Origin: Paraburkholderia madseniana
GTDB lineage: Bacteria; Pseudomonadota; Gammaproteobacteria; Burkholderiales; Burkholderiaceae
Assembly (NCBI RefSeq): GCF_009690905.1
Contig: NZ_VOSW01000080.1
Location: 1 to 42,675 of the forward strand
Direction: 5' to 3'
Length of the DNA stretch: 42,675 bases
The position numbers and the translations under genes are program-made. The notes below the pieces were generated by a model. The model was not told where the DNA came from and did no database searches. It was given only the letters and a program-made list of their open reading frames with translations. This document shows positions 7,331 through 17,287 of this stretch, piece by piece (positions within the stretch are counted from its first letter, which is position 1; every line of letters starts with the position of its first letter).

Positions 7331-10300
7331 TCACCGTATGACCGCAGGCAGCGTCTGCGCCGGGGTCAGCGGCGGCACCGGTGGCGTCACGACGGGCAGT
7401 TTCGGCGCCACTAACTGGAACAGCCCGAGCAGACCACCCGTCGACGAGCCACCCAATGCGAGCGGATCGATCGGCGGAGGGGTGCCGCCCAACAAGCCTG
7501 GCTGCACGACCTCGACCGCGCCGATGTCGATGGCGGCGCCCTGCGGCCTCGACGTGCCGAAGATGTCGTGATTCGGCGCACCGGCCGCCGTGCCGGCATT
7601 GATTGCTGGCGAACCCGTATTGATCGAGTAGTTGCCCAGCACTACGTTATAGCCGGTCATGCCCGACGTGAGCGCTTCGTTGAACAGCGACAGCGGACCG
7701 TACGACATGTTGATCCACTGGTTGCCTTCATCCGGCGTCGCCGACGGCATCAGGGTGAACAGCGGATTCGGAAGAACCGTATCGGCGATACCCGGCGGTA
7801 CCGTGATGCCGATTCCGCCCGCTTCCGGCGGCACACGCGAGCCATTGCAGTACTGGTGCACCACCGCCGGATTCAGATTGCTGTTGTGCGCTCCCGGGTA
7901 GTCACCGGCGTCAGTCAGAATCGAGTACTGCGGGTGCATCGTCAAAGCCGCTTGACGACTGCTGGCCGAGGTGTCGCCGAACGCGCCAATGTCCCAATAG
8001 ACTGCGTTCGGATCGCAGAAGCCTGTCGCCTTCCCTGCCTGATTCAACGACGGGTTCAACGTGACCGCGTTCTGCAGGCCCGCGATGTTCGGATTCTTTC
8101 CTCCCACGGTGATATAGAACGTGCGGTTCTGCCAGAACACGTTATTGGTCAGCACCGGGTTCGAGAACGTCGTGCAGTTGGGCAACCCCGCCGGACATGC
8201 CACGCTCTGATTGGTGAACGCGACGATGAAGTTCCCCGTGTGGCGCGCGGTCTCCAGCCCAGCCGGCTCGAATGTCGACGTCGTGATCGGAGAGCACGTC
8301 GTTTCCGATCCAACCGTCGTGCAGTTCGGCGGCCCGACGTTGGCCTGCGTGGCCGCGGGCGTGTTGAACAGCACGCCAGCGGACGCCGTCGAGTCGTTGG
8401 AGACCACCGTGTTGTTGATGAAGTTCACGGCTACCGCATCCTGCAGGGAGACACCGCCTCCTGCCCACCCGGCCACGTTGTTCGCGATGATGTTGTTGGT
8501 CACGCGAACCTGATACCACGCGCTCGAGTTGTTGGGACTGCGTTGCACGTCTGTGCCGTTGACGCTCTGCAGCCGCAACCCACCGCCCTTGCCGCTCTCC
8601 GCCGTGTTGCCGACAATCAGATTGCCGTCGATCATGAGGCCCGGGCCAACGCCATCCGAAAGCTGAGGCGCGCAATCGATGTCCACCGTCGAGTTCTCGC
8701 AGAACGTGCCGTCAGGCGGTACGCCTTGGGCGATGATGCCGCCACCGTACGTGGGCAGCGTCGGGTTGTTGCTCTGGTTGAACAACACCCAGTTGTGCGA
8801 GATGTCGCCGTTATAGCTGAAGCCGAAGTGCGCGATACCGCCGCCGTCGCCGGCACTGATGTTGCCGCAGACCCAGTTGTAGTTGAAGTGATAGTAGTCG
8901 GCACCATTGCAGAAGGTCACGCCGCCCGCCGATGAAGGCGTGGTCGAGTTGATTTCGTCGCCATACGAAGCATTCGACGTCACCGCGTTGTTGTGAATGT
9001 TCACATGCTGGTTGAGCAGGAACGGCAACTGCGTCACGCCGTCCGCGGCGATCGTCGCTTCGGCAGTTTCGACCTGGCCTACCGTGATGCCGCCTGTGAG
9101 CGTCCCTGCGTTGGCGAAGACACGGTTGTTCGAGACCTCCGTGTAATGGTTCCAGCCGTGCAGGAAGATCCCTCCGCCGCCTTGCGAGCTGTTGGTGAAG
9201 GTCATGCCGTCGATACGCGACGGATTGCACAGGAAGTTGCTCGGGTAGTTCGTGCAATCCGGCGGGTTCGGCTGGAGCAGGGTCGGGCCAGTGAGCGGCG
9301 TGCAAATGCCGTTCGCGATGCAGTTCGGGTCGGGTTGCGAGTTCACGTCCTTCACGCCCTTGGCGAGCACGGTAATGGCCGCACCTTCATATGCGCCCAT
9401 CAGCGTCGGCTCGATCAGCAGTTCAGCCAGGTTGCCGTTGAGGTTGAAATCCCATCCGGAGGCGGGTTCGAAAGGTATCGCATCCACCTTGCGCTGCATC
9501 GTGGACGCACAGGAATACGTGCCGGTCGGATCGTACGGATTGCTCGCCGAGATCAGGCCGCCGTTCAAAGCGTCGCCGAAGAGACAGCCCACCTGCCTGC
9601 GCCACGGGTCCATCTTGCCCGACGGGTGGGTGTTCGCGTTGACGGTCACCGCCGTCGCACCGACACCTTGCAACCGCACGGGCTTCCACATCAGCAGCAT
9701 TTCGTTATAGACGCCCGGACCGACGATGATCATGTCGCCTGGGGTCGCCTTATCGATCGCGGTCTGAATCGCGTTGCTCGTGGCGTTCTCGCCATTCACA
9801 TAGGTTGGCGTCTTGCCGCCGATCGTGACCGTGACCGTGTCGATCGAGCGCTTGCCGTTGGCCGCCGTGATGACGAGTTCACCGCAGGACGTGGGATTCA
9901 GCACGCCACGCTGCTGGATCGTGCAGCTCGACTGCGAGCCGACCAGGATGGGCACCTGGCCTGTGATCGTGGTGTCGCTCCATGAAACATTGTTCATCGG
10001 AACACCGCCGATCGTGGCGTTCTTGCACGGGCCGATGGCCGGGCATGTCGAAGGCCGGCTGCCAAAGCCATAGTGACGCGTCAGGAACTTCTGATTGAAC
10101 GGCGCCGTGGTCGCAGCCGGACCCGTGTAGGCATGGTTCGGCACCTGCTGGTTGCCCTGAGCGTTGATGGTCAGCGTGCGGGTGGCAACGCTCACCCAGG
10201 GTCCCGCGCCGGCGCCGAGCGAGTCGCCCGTTACGCTGGAAATCGCCGGCGTGGCATCCGGGTACGCGCAGTCAGGCTGGTTGTAGCCCTCCGCGAAGGC

Positions 10301-13300
10301 CGAGACCGGCACCACTGGCGTATCCATGTACTGGGTCTGTCCAGGCATGAACGGAATCTCGTAACAGAACTGGCTGTATGCCGTGTTAAACAGAGGATCG
10401 CGAATCGTCTGGCCAGGATGCGCCGGATCGGGCATATCAGGATCGTTCATGCAGGCGACCATCATCGTCGGCGCATAGCCGGTGGGGTTCGGCGGGTTGA
10501 CCTGCCAGGTCGAATAGTTCAAGCCGTTGAAGATGCCCCATTGATCCGTATATGTGCGAGCGACTTCGTTGCCGGCGAAATCCTTCATCGAGATCGGCAC
10601 GTTCGGCACCGCAAACTTTTCACCGAATTGCGGCGAATACGGATCGAACTCCGAAGAGAAGTCATCCAGCATGAAGCCGGTGTAGTGCGCGGCCACGTGC
10701 GTCGAACTGAAGATCCAGAACTTCGTCAGCACTGTAGACTGGCTCGTCAGGTTAACTTCCTTGCGGTCGCACAGGTGCCGGGAGGCGCCCGCGAACGGCG
10801 CGACTTCCTGCGAACCCGGGAACAAGCTGATGTAGTCGGGCACGATGCGCAGCTCACCGACGCAAGGCCAGGAGGTTTCGATGCTGCCCGTGTCGCCCTC
10901 GCCCCGCGAGTAGGTGGTGGAGCCCAGGTCCTGGGTCGGATTCTGCGGATTGTTCCGGTTATAGGTGGAGTTCACCGCAGCCTGGTCGGGCAGGATGAAG
11001 ATGGCGCCGATGCCGGCGAACTGCTGCGTGACCGGCGCAATATAGTTGTCGCCGATCAGGATGTTCTTGTCTTCCTCCTTCACCAGTTCGTAGCCCGGCG
11101 GCACGATCACTTCGACCACGTACTTGCCGGCAGGCAGCATCTGCGTACCGTCGCCCGAAGGATTGGCCACACAGACCGTGCAGTTCGTCGCGGTCGGCTT
11201 GCCGGTCGTCGTGCTCCGGCCCGTCACGCTGGGGAATTTGTACATCCCGTCGTACGGCGCGGGCTGCAACTGGTTGAACGCGTGCATGCCGTCGTAGCAC
11301 TTGAACTGCGAATGCGCCGGCAACGCACGCTTCTGCGCGTCGAGCCATTGCGGGGTGTCCTTCAACGTGAAGAAGAACGGGTCAGTGGTCTCCTGTCCCG
11401 GACAGTTCATGTTCGGCACGCCGTCGGAGCGGAAGCCCTGCGCCCAGTCATCCCAGCTAGCGGTCTTGGTCGTGTCCACCAGCGTCAGGCTGGTCGTGCC
11501 GTCCGCCGCGACGCCCTCCTGATACAGGTTCACCGTGACGTTCGGCACGTCCGGCGTCCACTTTGTGTGGATCAGCAGCGAAGGATCGTCGAACGGCCGC
11601 GTCGACGCGTAGATGACTTCGCCCCGGATGCCGCCGTTTTCAGTCGCGCCAAACTGCGCCTTGCCGAACTCGATAAAGGAACTCTGCCCCGAGAAGCCCT
11701 GCCAACCCATCGTAGTCACCCACGGCGGATCGACTCTGCCGGTCGAAGGATTCGAACCCGTACGGTCCTTGCAGTCCGCGTCGTTGCAATACACCGCGCC
11801 CGGTACCCGGAGGTTCGTGGGCAGGTGCGCCGTCGCGGATTCCAGAGTGTTGGCGTAGTTGGCCGCAATGGTCGAGGTGCCGCCGCCGGGTGTGCCGTCG
11901 GGCGGGCCGCCGGCGTCGTAGACCACGTGGACGCCAGTCTGCTTGAAGCGGGTTTCGTCGGTGTCGACGACGTACCAGTTGAACAGCGGGAACACTTCGT
12001 TAAACGACGCATAGCCGTTCAGGTCCGTGTTGTTGAAGTTCGAATAGCTGCCGTCGCGGAAGCGGATATTGGTCGGAACCAGCGGGAGCCCTGGCGAACT
12101 CGTCTGCGAGACGCCGGAGCCGGTCGTGTCCATGAACGTCCGGGTGTAGAGATTCGTGTGCCATTGGAGCACCGAAAGATCCCCGACATCCACAGTCTGG
12201 CCGGTCGCCAGTTGCACCGCAGTCGCGAGCCCGTCGACGATCTGATCGTTCCATTGATCGAAGATCGTGATTCTGAACGTGCCTGCGGGCAAGCCGCTAA
12301 AGCTGAACGTCCCGTCGGCGTTGCACTTGGTGAACGCCATATCCTCGCCGTCCGGATCGCCGACGCTGACATAGCACTGCGTGAAACTCAGCGAGGTACG
12401 CGAGCCGGCGCCATACAGATTCTCGTTCGGCGGACGGCTGTAGTGCAGGTTCGTTACCCTGCCCTTGAGCCCGCTGGTGCACGTCGCACCTGCGCAAAGG
12501 AGCGGCAGGCGAGCATTGATGATTTTCGGATTGGCAAAGCCGACCGCCACGTGAAAGCCTGCCGGCCCGAACTCCTGGAAGTACGCCGGCCCACCGACCT
12601 TGATGAACGCGTCGTGTGCCTTCTGTCCGTCCAGCGTGTTCGTCTGCAGCCATTCCTCTCCCCTGCCGATCCGGTCGGCTGCCGGCGTCGCGACGACGCC
12701 GTACCGGCCTGGCATCAGGTTGGCAATGATGGCCTGGCCGACGAGCGGCGACACCGTCTTGCCGTCCGACTCGAATTTCGGACACGTTGGGACCATGCCG
12801 ACAATTCCGTCCGTCGCCGTCGAAATCGGGCAGGCATTGAGCCCCGTGACCGGATCGATGGTCCCCTGCAAGGAATTGGACAGCGGCATGTTGAACATGT
12901 CGTAGGTCATCTGTCCGGTTGCGTCGCCGGTGCCGCCCGCGTCGTCCCAGAGCTTGATTTCGAACCCGCCAAGTCCTGGTTCGCGCGCGGTACCGAACGT
13001 GTCGGTGCCGCCACTGACGTCCACTTCGCCATTCACCGGTGCGTCGTCTTCGAAGACAAACACCGAGACCTTCGCGGTCGCCATCGGCGTCTCCTGCAAC
13101 AGCACGTTGACGCTGGTCTGTCCGGGCGCGATCGGGGCGCCGCCCATGGTGTGGCCGCACTTACCCGTGCCCGGCGCAAAATCCGCGCCGCCGGGACCCG
13201 ACGGGCAGTCTTTGGAAATGTCGAACTGTCTCTGCGGCCCGGTCGGGTTCGCCGGATTAACCGGTTGCGGCAAGCCCGCACCGTTCCCAAAGCTGTTACC

Positions 13301-15607
13301 GGCGTCCCCGGGCAAGATCGAGATGTAGTAGTGCTTCTTCGGATCGAGCGCCACCTGGCTCGGATTGACCGGCACCTGTTGCGCAGCCGTAGTGCGGCAC
13401 ACGCCGTTGCCGATATCGCACACGGCCGGCAAGTGCGAGTTGCTCGCCGGGTCGTATACCGTTTGCCCCGACTCGCAGGCGACCTTGCCGACACAACCTG
13501 CTGCCACCACCGGCATGTAGCTGGTGTGGAAATTTGCGCCGAGGCTGGGAACCGGCAGCGGCGGGCACGTAGCCGGGCGCGTTGTCGCGGTCGTCTGGCA
13601 TGCGGGATCAATCTGGAAGGTACGGTCTTCCTCGATGATCCAGCGGTAGTCGGCAAGCTGAACCGCGGTCTTGCCCGGCGCCGTGCTCGGCGCGTCCAGC
13701 GGCTTGACGATAAGTCCGCTGCCGCCCTTGAACGTCACCGTCACGGTCGCGGCGGTGCTCGACGTGTTCTGCGAATTCTTTGCCGTGTATTTGAACGTCA
13801 TGGTGGCAGTCGCAGTGCTGCCGACCGGCGGCGTCGTCGGAATCGCGGTGAACGATCCGTCCGGATTCAACGTGACGGTCCCGCCTGTCACAGCACCCGA
13901 AATCGCCGCGGTGAGCGGCAGCCCCTTCGGATCCGAGGCATTGGCCAGCACGCCGGGCGCGCCGATTTGCAGCCGCGACGCGATGTTGCTGACGTAAGCG
14001 CCATTGCTGGCCACCGGCGGGCCAGACAGACAACCGTTGCCGGCGCTGCAGGCTGACAGCGTGACCGTCGCCGATACCGCGGGATTGCCGTTGGCCTGAT
14101 ACACAAAGCTGTCAGCTGTCGTACCGGCATTCGGCACATAGACGAACGTGCCATCCGGGTTCAGCGTCAGCGCGCCGCCGGTGGTCGTCGTCTTGACCTC
14201 CACGCCGTAAACATTCACGTCCTTGGCTTTCACGCCCTTGGCAGGATCCGACACGGTCAACGTGGTGCCCGGGACAAAGAAGTAGGCAGCGGAATTGGCA
14301 ATCGCATTCTGATTCGCGGCCCCAGCCGTCGGCAGCACGCCGCCATTGACGGCGACATAAGCCTGCATCCCGCCGTCACGCTGATTGTTTGTAGACAGGC
14401 TCAGTTCGCGGTCGAACACCGGAAGCGCCGTTGCGCCTGTAGCCGGTGCGTTGATCATCACGTCGTAGGTTTTGCCCGCGGCCAGAAACACTTCCGACTG
14501 GACTCGCGTGTTACCGGGCAACACATTGCCGTCTTCGGCGATCAGCGAGAAACCGGAAGCGACGGGATTGCCGGTTTGTGCACCGACTATCGACGGAACG
14601 TGCATCCGCAAACCGGCGTTCACGAAACGCACGAGCACCTGGCCTGTCGCAACAGGCGCGGTGGCGGCAAACGAAGACCCGCCGGGATTGGTGCGGTCGA
14701 AGGCGACGCCGTTGATCAGGTAGTAGCGCGGATCGTAGTTCACGGTCGGCGGATAGCAGGTGCCGAACGCCGTCGACTTCGAATCGCCGCAGCCGCCGGG
14801 CTGACCCGACCACGCCAGGGTTTCGCTGAAGCCTGTCGTCGTCACCGCCGCTGCGACAGCCGTGTTTTGCACGGGATCGATTTCGCTCAGCACAAGCGGT
14901 ACGTCGGCGTCGTAGCAAATAGCCGGACTCGTATAGGCCTGATACGTCTGCGACGTCACAGGGCAGCTCACGGTGCCGCCGACGGGTGCCTTCACCACCA
15001 GCACGCCGTATAGTCCCATCGGCCCCTGGATCGACGGATGTGTTCCCGACTCGATCAGGTAAGTGCCGGGGCTGAGGTTGCTCCAGGTGAGCGAGGTAGT
15101 CTTGCCGGTCGCCACCTCGGTTGCAAACGACTGGACACGAGGCCCTTGCGCGGGCGGCGTGAAAGTCGCGCCGCTCGCGGTGGTGGCAATCGGCCAGGTT
15201 GTTGCGGTCTGCGTCGGATGCGGCGGACTCGGCATGCTCGTCGCCGTCGTCCCCAGCCCGCCGCCCAACTGCCCCACCACGACGAGCGAGGTCGGCACGG
15301 CACCGGGCAAGCTATTGGTGAGATTGACCGTCAGCGGTCCTGGCGGCACGGTGATCACCACAGGCGACCAGTTCGCTCCGGCGCCCGAATTTGCCGCCGC
15401 ACAGGTCGCCGGCGCAACCGCAGCCGGCGTACAGGTGTAGCCCCACATCGGCACCGCCTGCCCGTCGGGCAGCGTGGCAGTCGTCGCCTTCGCCGTCAGA
15501 TTGACGACTTGAGCAAAAGATATGCTGCTGGCAGTCAGCAGAATGGACGCTGTGACCCCTGCCTTGAGCACGGCGAAGAGGGTCGCCTTAAACTGAGTGG
15601 ATCTCAT
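7331..15607 (-). CDS. Giant secreted modular protein: copper-less MCO-like head, Ig/SdrD-like domains, TIG domain, right-handed beta-helix
   Basis: A 2758-aa exported protein with a signal peptide (about 1-32, ending SISFAQ) and a GGGGAG ribosome site. Residues 35-430 follow the MCO cupredoxin layout (LPGAVPTSLVVVGQ, GTYLIESGTHPSIQGPMGLYG, LVRFVNAGLRMHVPSI, FSLIAEDGNVLPG), yet every HxH copper motif is missing: GTYLIESG stands where YWYHSH is usual, and only Met-His remains where HxxHxH is expected. Residues about 450-635 hold two cadherin/Ig-like units with LNPDGTF or LNPDGSF. About 850-1520 contain SdrD/Cna-B-like modules (FEIKLWDDAGG, FSFSGLPAGTFRITIFDQW, GKYVVEVIVPPGYEL). About 1786-1935 look like a TIG domain. 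About 1940-2690 form a right-handed parallel beta-helix rich in NN and GGG turns, ending IDIGAVEV, then a Pro-rich tail. No autotransporter or anchor domain is visible. It is probably a structural or substrate-binding surface component rather than an oxidase. Confidence 0.8.
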   Translation of the reverse strand: MRSTQFKATLFAVLKAGVTASILLTASSISFAQVVNLTAKATTATLPDGQAVPMWGYTCTPAAVAPATCAAANSGAGANWSPVVITVPPGPLTVNLTNSLPGAVPTSLVVVGQLGGGLGTTATSMPSPPHPTQTATTWPIATTASGATFTPPAQGPRVQSFATEVATGKTTSLTWSNLSPGTYLIESGTHPSIQGPMGLYGVLVVKAPVGGTVSCPVTSQTYQAYTSPAICYDADVPLVLSEIDPVQNTAVAAAVTTTGFSETLAWSGQPGGCGDSKSTAFGTCYPPTVNYDPRYYLINGVAFDRTNPGGSSFAATAPVATGQVLVRFVNAGLRMHVPSIVGAQTGNPVASGFSLIAEDGNVLPGNTRVQSEVFLAAGKTYDVMINAPATGATALPVFDRELSLSTNNQRDGGMQAYVAVNGGVLPTAGAANQNAIANSAAYFFVPGTTLTVSDPAKGVKAKDVNVYGVEVKTTTTGGALTLNPDGTFVYVPNAGTTADSFVYQANGNPAVSATVTLSACSAGNGCLSGPPVASNGAYVSNIASRLQIGAPGVLANASDPKGLPLTAAISGAVTGGTVTLNPDGSFTAIPTTPPVGSTATATMTFKYTAKNSQNTSSTAATVTVTFKGGSGLIVKPLDAPSTAPGKTAVQLADYRWIIEEDRTFQIDPACQTTATTRPATCPPLPVPSLGANFHTSYMPVVAAGCVGKVACESGQTVYDPASNSHLPAVCDIGNGVCRTTAAQQVPVNPSQVALDPKKHYYISILPGDAGNSFGNGAGLPQPVNPANPTGPQRQFDISKDCPSGPGGADFAPGTGKCGHTMGGAPIAPGQTSVNVLLQETPMATAKVSVFVFEDDAPVNGEVDVSGGTDTFGTAREPGLGGFEIKLWDDAGGTGDATGQMTYDMFNMPLSNSLQGTIDPVTGLNACPISTATDGIVGMVPTCPKFESDGKTVSPLVGQAIIANLMPGRYGVVATPAADRIGRGEEWLQTNTLDGQKAHDAFIKVGGPAYFQEFGPAGFHVAVGFANPKIINARLPLLCAGATCTSGLKGRVTNLHYSRPPNENLYGAGSRTSLSFTQCYVSVGDPDGEDMAFTKCNADGTFSFSGLPAGTFRITIFDQWNDQIVDGLATAVQLATGQTVDVGDLSVLQWHTNLYTRTFMDTTGSGVSQTSSPGLPLVPTNIRFRDGSYSNFNNTDLNGYASFNEVFPLFNWYVVDTDETRFKQTGVHVVYDAGGPPDGTPGGGTSTIAANYANTLESATAHLPTNLRVPGAVYCNDADCKDRTGSNPSTGRVDPPWVTTMGWQGFSGQSSFIEFGKAQFGATENGGIRGEVIYASTRPFDDPSLLIHTKWTPDVPNVTVNLYQEGVAADGTTSLTLVDTTKTASWDDWAQGFRSDGVPNMNCPGQETTDPFFFTLKDTPQWLDAQKRALPAHSQFKCYDGMHAFNQLQPAPYDGMYKFPSVTGRSTTTGKPTATNCTVCVANPSGDGTQMLPAGKYVVEVIVPPGYELVKEEDKNILIGDNYIAPVTQQFAGIGAIFILPDQAAVNSTYNRNNPQNPTQDLGSTTYSRGEGDTGSIETSWPCVGELRIVPDYISLFPGSQEVAPFAGASRHLCDRKEVNLTSQSTVLTKFWIFSSTHVAAHYTGFMLDDFSSEFDPYSPQFGEKFAVPNVPISMKDFAGNEVARTYTDQWGIFNGLNYSTWQVNPPNPTGYAPTMMVACMNDPDMPDPAHPGQTIRDPLFNTAYSQFCYEIPFMPGQTQYMDTPVVPVSAFAEGYNQPDCAYPDATPAISSVTGDSLGAGAGPWVSVATRTLTINAQGNQQVPNHAYTGPAATTAPFNQKFLTRHYGFGSRPSTCPAIGPCKNATIGGVPMNNVSWSDTTITGQVPILVGSQSSCTIQQRGVLNPTSCGELVITAANGKRSIDTVTVTIGGKTPTYVNGENATSNAIQTAIDKATPGDMIIVGPGVYNEMLLMWKPVRLQGVGATAVTVNANTHPSGKMDPWRRQVGCLFGDALNGGLISASNPYDPTGTYSCASTMQRKVDAIPFEPASGWDFNLNGNLAELLIEPTLMGAYEGAAITVLAKGVKDVNSQPDPNCIANGICTPLTGPTLLQPNPPDCTNYPSNFLCNPSRIDGMTFTNSSQGGGGIFLHGWNHYTEVSNNRVFANAGTLTGGITVGQVETAEATIAADGVTQLPFLLNQHVNIHNNAVTSNASYGDEINSTTPSSAGGVTFCNGADYYHFNYNWVCGNISAGDGGGIAHFGFSYNGDISHNWVLFNQSNNPTLPTYGGGIIAQGVPPDGTFCENSTVDIDCAPQLSDGVGPGLMIDGNLIVGNTAESGKGGGLRLQSVNGTDVQRSPNNSSAWYQVRVTNNIIANNVAGWAGGGVSLQDAVAVNFINNTVVSNDSTASAGVLFNTPAATQANVGPPNCTTVGSETTCSPITTSTFEPAGLETARHTGNFIVAFTNQSVACPAGLPNCTTFSNPVLTNNVFWQNRTFYITVGGKNPNIAGLQNAVTLNPSLNQAGKATGFCDPNAVYWDIGAFGDTSASSRQAALTMHPQYSILTDAGDYPGAHNSNLNPAVVHQYCNGSRVPPEAGGIGITVPPGIADTVLPNPLFTLMPSATPDEGNQWINMSYGPLSLFNEALTSGMTGYNVVLGNYSINTGSPAINAGTAAGAPNHDIFGTSRPQGAAIDIGAVEVVQPGLLGGTPPPIDPLALGGSSTGGLLGLFQLVAPKLPVVTPPVPPLTPAQTLPAVIR

Positions 15608-15624
15608 CGCGCTTCTCCCCGCCT

Positions 15625-17277
15625 CTAATTGGATTCGTCAATCAGGAAAACCTGTGGATCGACGAGCATCATCATCATCATTCCGCCTGGGAAGATGTTG
15701 TTCGTAGTGATCTCGCGCTCGTTATGCGAGTGCCACATGAATGCAAACCCTGCTTCCGTTGCGGGTGGATTCGCGATCGTCCCGCTCGGCGGCGTGGTCC
15801 CGGTTGGCGCAGTGGCGCGTATGGTCGCGTCAGGCCCAAGATAAGGACTGCCACCAAACCAGAAGCCGTTGGTCACCACATGCGAATCCGGCAGGGTGAC
15901 CGGCCCGCCGCTGCCGACGTTGCCGAACGGATGCGCTTCGAGCGCCTTGCCGTGATCGGCGCACCACTCGTAGTAGTTCGGCGCGAGCGGGTCGGCCGTG
16001 TAATAGCCGTTCACGTCCGGAATGCAGACGACCGGTTTGCCGACGTAAGCCGCATATTTCGGGTCAGTATCGGTGTACAGGTCCCCAGGCTTATGCCCAT
16101 AGACATCCCAGTTCAGGCCCTTGCCTGTCCAGTAGAAAATTCCATCCATCGTGAGGCCCGGCGTCGTGGTCGTCGTGAACAGCAGCGGTCCGGCCACCTT
16201 GGTCGGGTCCGTCTTGCTGAGCAGCATGTTTCCATCGCGCGCCAGCACCCGCACGTGATTGCCGTGCTCGTGGAACGGATGCTGCCAGCGGCCGGTGCCG
16301 ATGATCCGCAACAGCACCAGTTCACCCGGATGCATGTGCGGATTGCCGTTGTAGGGCTGATGCGGATACTGCACCGCGTAGTTCGGGTCCATGTCGTCCG
16401 GCATCGAGCGGCCGTTGACCATGAAATAGGCCGGGTGATAGGGCTCCGTCTCCACGGTCATGCAGCCGTTCGGCGCCGTGCACGCGTTCGCCGCCTGTTG
16501 TTCCGCCTGCACATGGATGCGTGGATCCAATTCGGAGAACTGGAACAGATACTCGCGGTCGTAACAGGCCGCGCTGTGGTTATAGGCCGCGCCGGCATTG
16601 CGGAAGTCCGGCTGCCCGTCCGGCAGCGTCGCCGCGACCGCGCGACAACCAGTAGGCACCGCAACCGTGCCGGGCGAGGAGGTCGGCAAAACGATGATCG
16701 CGCCATACAGGCCCATCTCGATCTGCAGATCGCCCTGCGTGCCGCTGTAGTAGGCATGCGTGCCAGGCGTCGCCGCGACGAAGCTATACGTGACCGTGCT
16801 GCCGTGGGCAGCCTCGCGGGTCAGCAATCCCGGCGAGCCGGTGAGCGCGGCAGGACAGGTCCCGTCGGGGTTCAGCACCGCGGCGCAGACCTGGAATCCC
16901 GGAAAGAGGATCGACGTGTTGCCCGCCGCCGCCGGCAGGTTATTGGTGAGCGTCACGGTGACGACGTCGCCCTGCTTCACGATCAGCGTCGGACCGGGAA
17001 TCTGCATGCTCGGACAGTTCGCGCCCGCGATCGTGGATGGCGAAAAGCCGGACGGCGCCGTGCGGCATCCATAGCCCCACGAATAAATGCTCACGCCGTC
17101 GGGCTGGGTAATACGGTTCGCCTCGGCACTCAAATCGAAGTGCGTCCCCGTGATGCCGGGCGCGGCGGCTTGCGCGTGCATGCAGACGAGCGTGGCGAGC
17201 ATCGCCGCGCCGAACCGTGCAAGACGCCCAAGGCGCGCGAGCGTGGCGATCCATGTGGTGTGATTGATGTGTCCCAC
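15625..17277 (-). CDS. Multicopper oxidase polypeptide carrying HEHG and HSH half-sites, no type 1 Cys
   Basis: A 550-aa exported protein. The GTG start at 17277 follows an AGGAGAAG site; the signal peptide runs to about residue 38. The first cupredoxin domain (about 45-200) has lost its ligands (GTHAYYSGTQGDLQIEMG). The later domain has HPFHEHG (333-339) and FMWHSHNERE (His516 and His518), then a five-Met run (533-537). In canonical MCOs an HxHG plus HSH pair supplies half the trinuclear copper site, without the type 1 Cys. That Cys is present in the 521-aa protein encoded 10 bases upstream, so the pair could form one enzyme. The start lies 10 bases past the upstream stop, and the giant gene follows by 17 bases. 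MCO membership is firm; the substrate is unknown, with Mn(II), Fe(II), Cu(I) or an organic all possible. Confidence 0.85.
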   Translation of the reverse strand: MGHINHTTWIATLARLGRLARFGAAMLATLVCMHAQAAAPGITGTHFDLSAEANRITQPDGVSIYSWGYGCRTAPSGFSPSTIAGANCPSMQIPGPTLIVKQGDVVTVTLTNNLPAAAGNTSILFPGFQVCAAVLNPDGTCPAALTGSPGLLTREAAHGSTVTYSFVAATPGTHAYYSGTQGDLQIEMGLYGAIIVLPTSSPGTVAVPTGCRAVAATLPDGQPDFRNAGAAYNHSAACYDREYLFQFSELDPRIHVQAEQQAANACTAPNGCMTVETEPYHPAYFMVNGRSMPDDMDPNYAVQYPHQPYNGNPHMHPGELVLLRIIGTGRWQHPFHEHGNHVRVLARDGNMLLSKTDPTKVAGPLLFTTTTTPGLTMDGIFYWTGKGLNWDVYGHKPGDLYTDTDPKYAAYVGKPVVCIPDVNGYYTADPLAPNYYEWCADHGKALEAHPFGNVGSGGPVTLPDSHVVTNGFWFGGSPYLGPDATIRATAPTGTTPPSGTIANPPATEAGFAFMWHSHNEREITTNNIFPGGMMMMMLVDPQVFLIDESN

Positions 17278-17287
17278 GGCTCTTCTC

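Noticed and set aside
10073..14056. A 1327-codon open frame on the plus strand opposite the giant gene
   Set aside because: It is antisense to a gene with signal peptide, ribosome site and recognisable domains. Its translation is Arg/His/Val-rich with no domain pattern, as expected of a high-GC shadow frame.
7331..15607. Calling the giant protein itself a Mn(II) oxidase of the MofA/MnxG type
   Set aside because: Its MCO-like head lacks HxH motifs and the type 1 Cys, so catalytic copper is not supported by the sequence.
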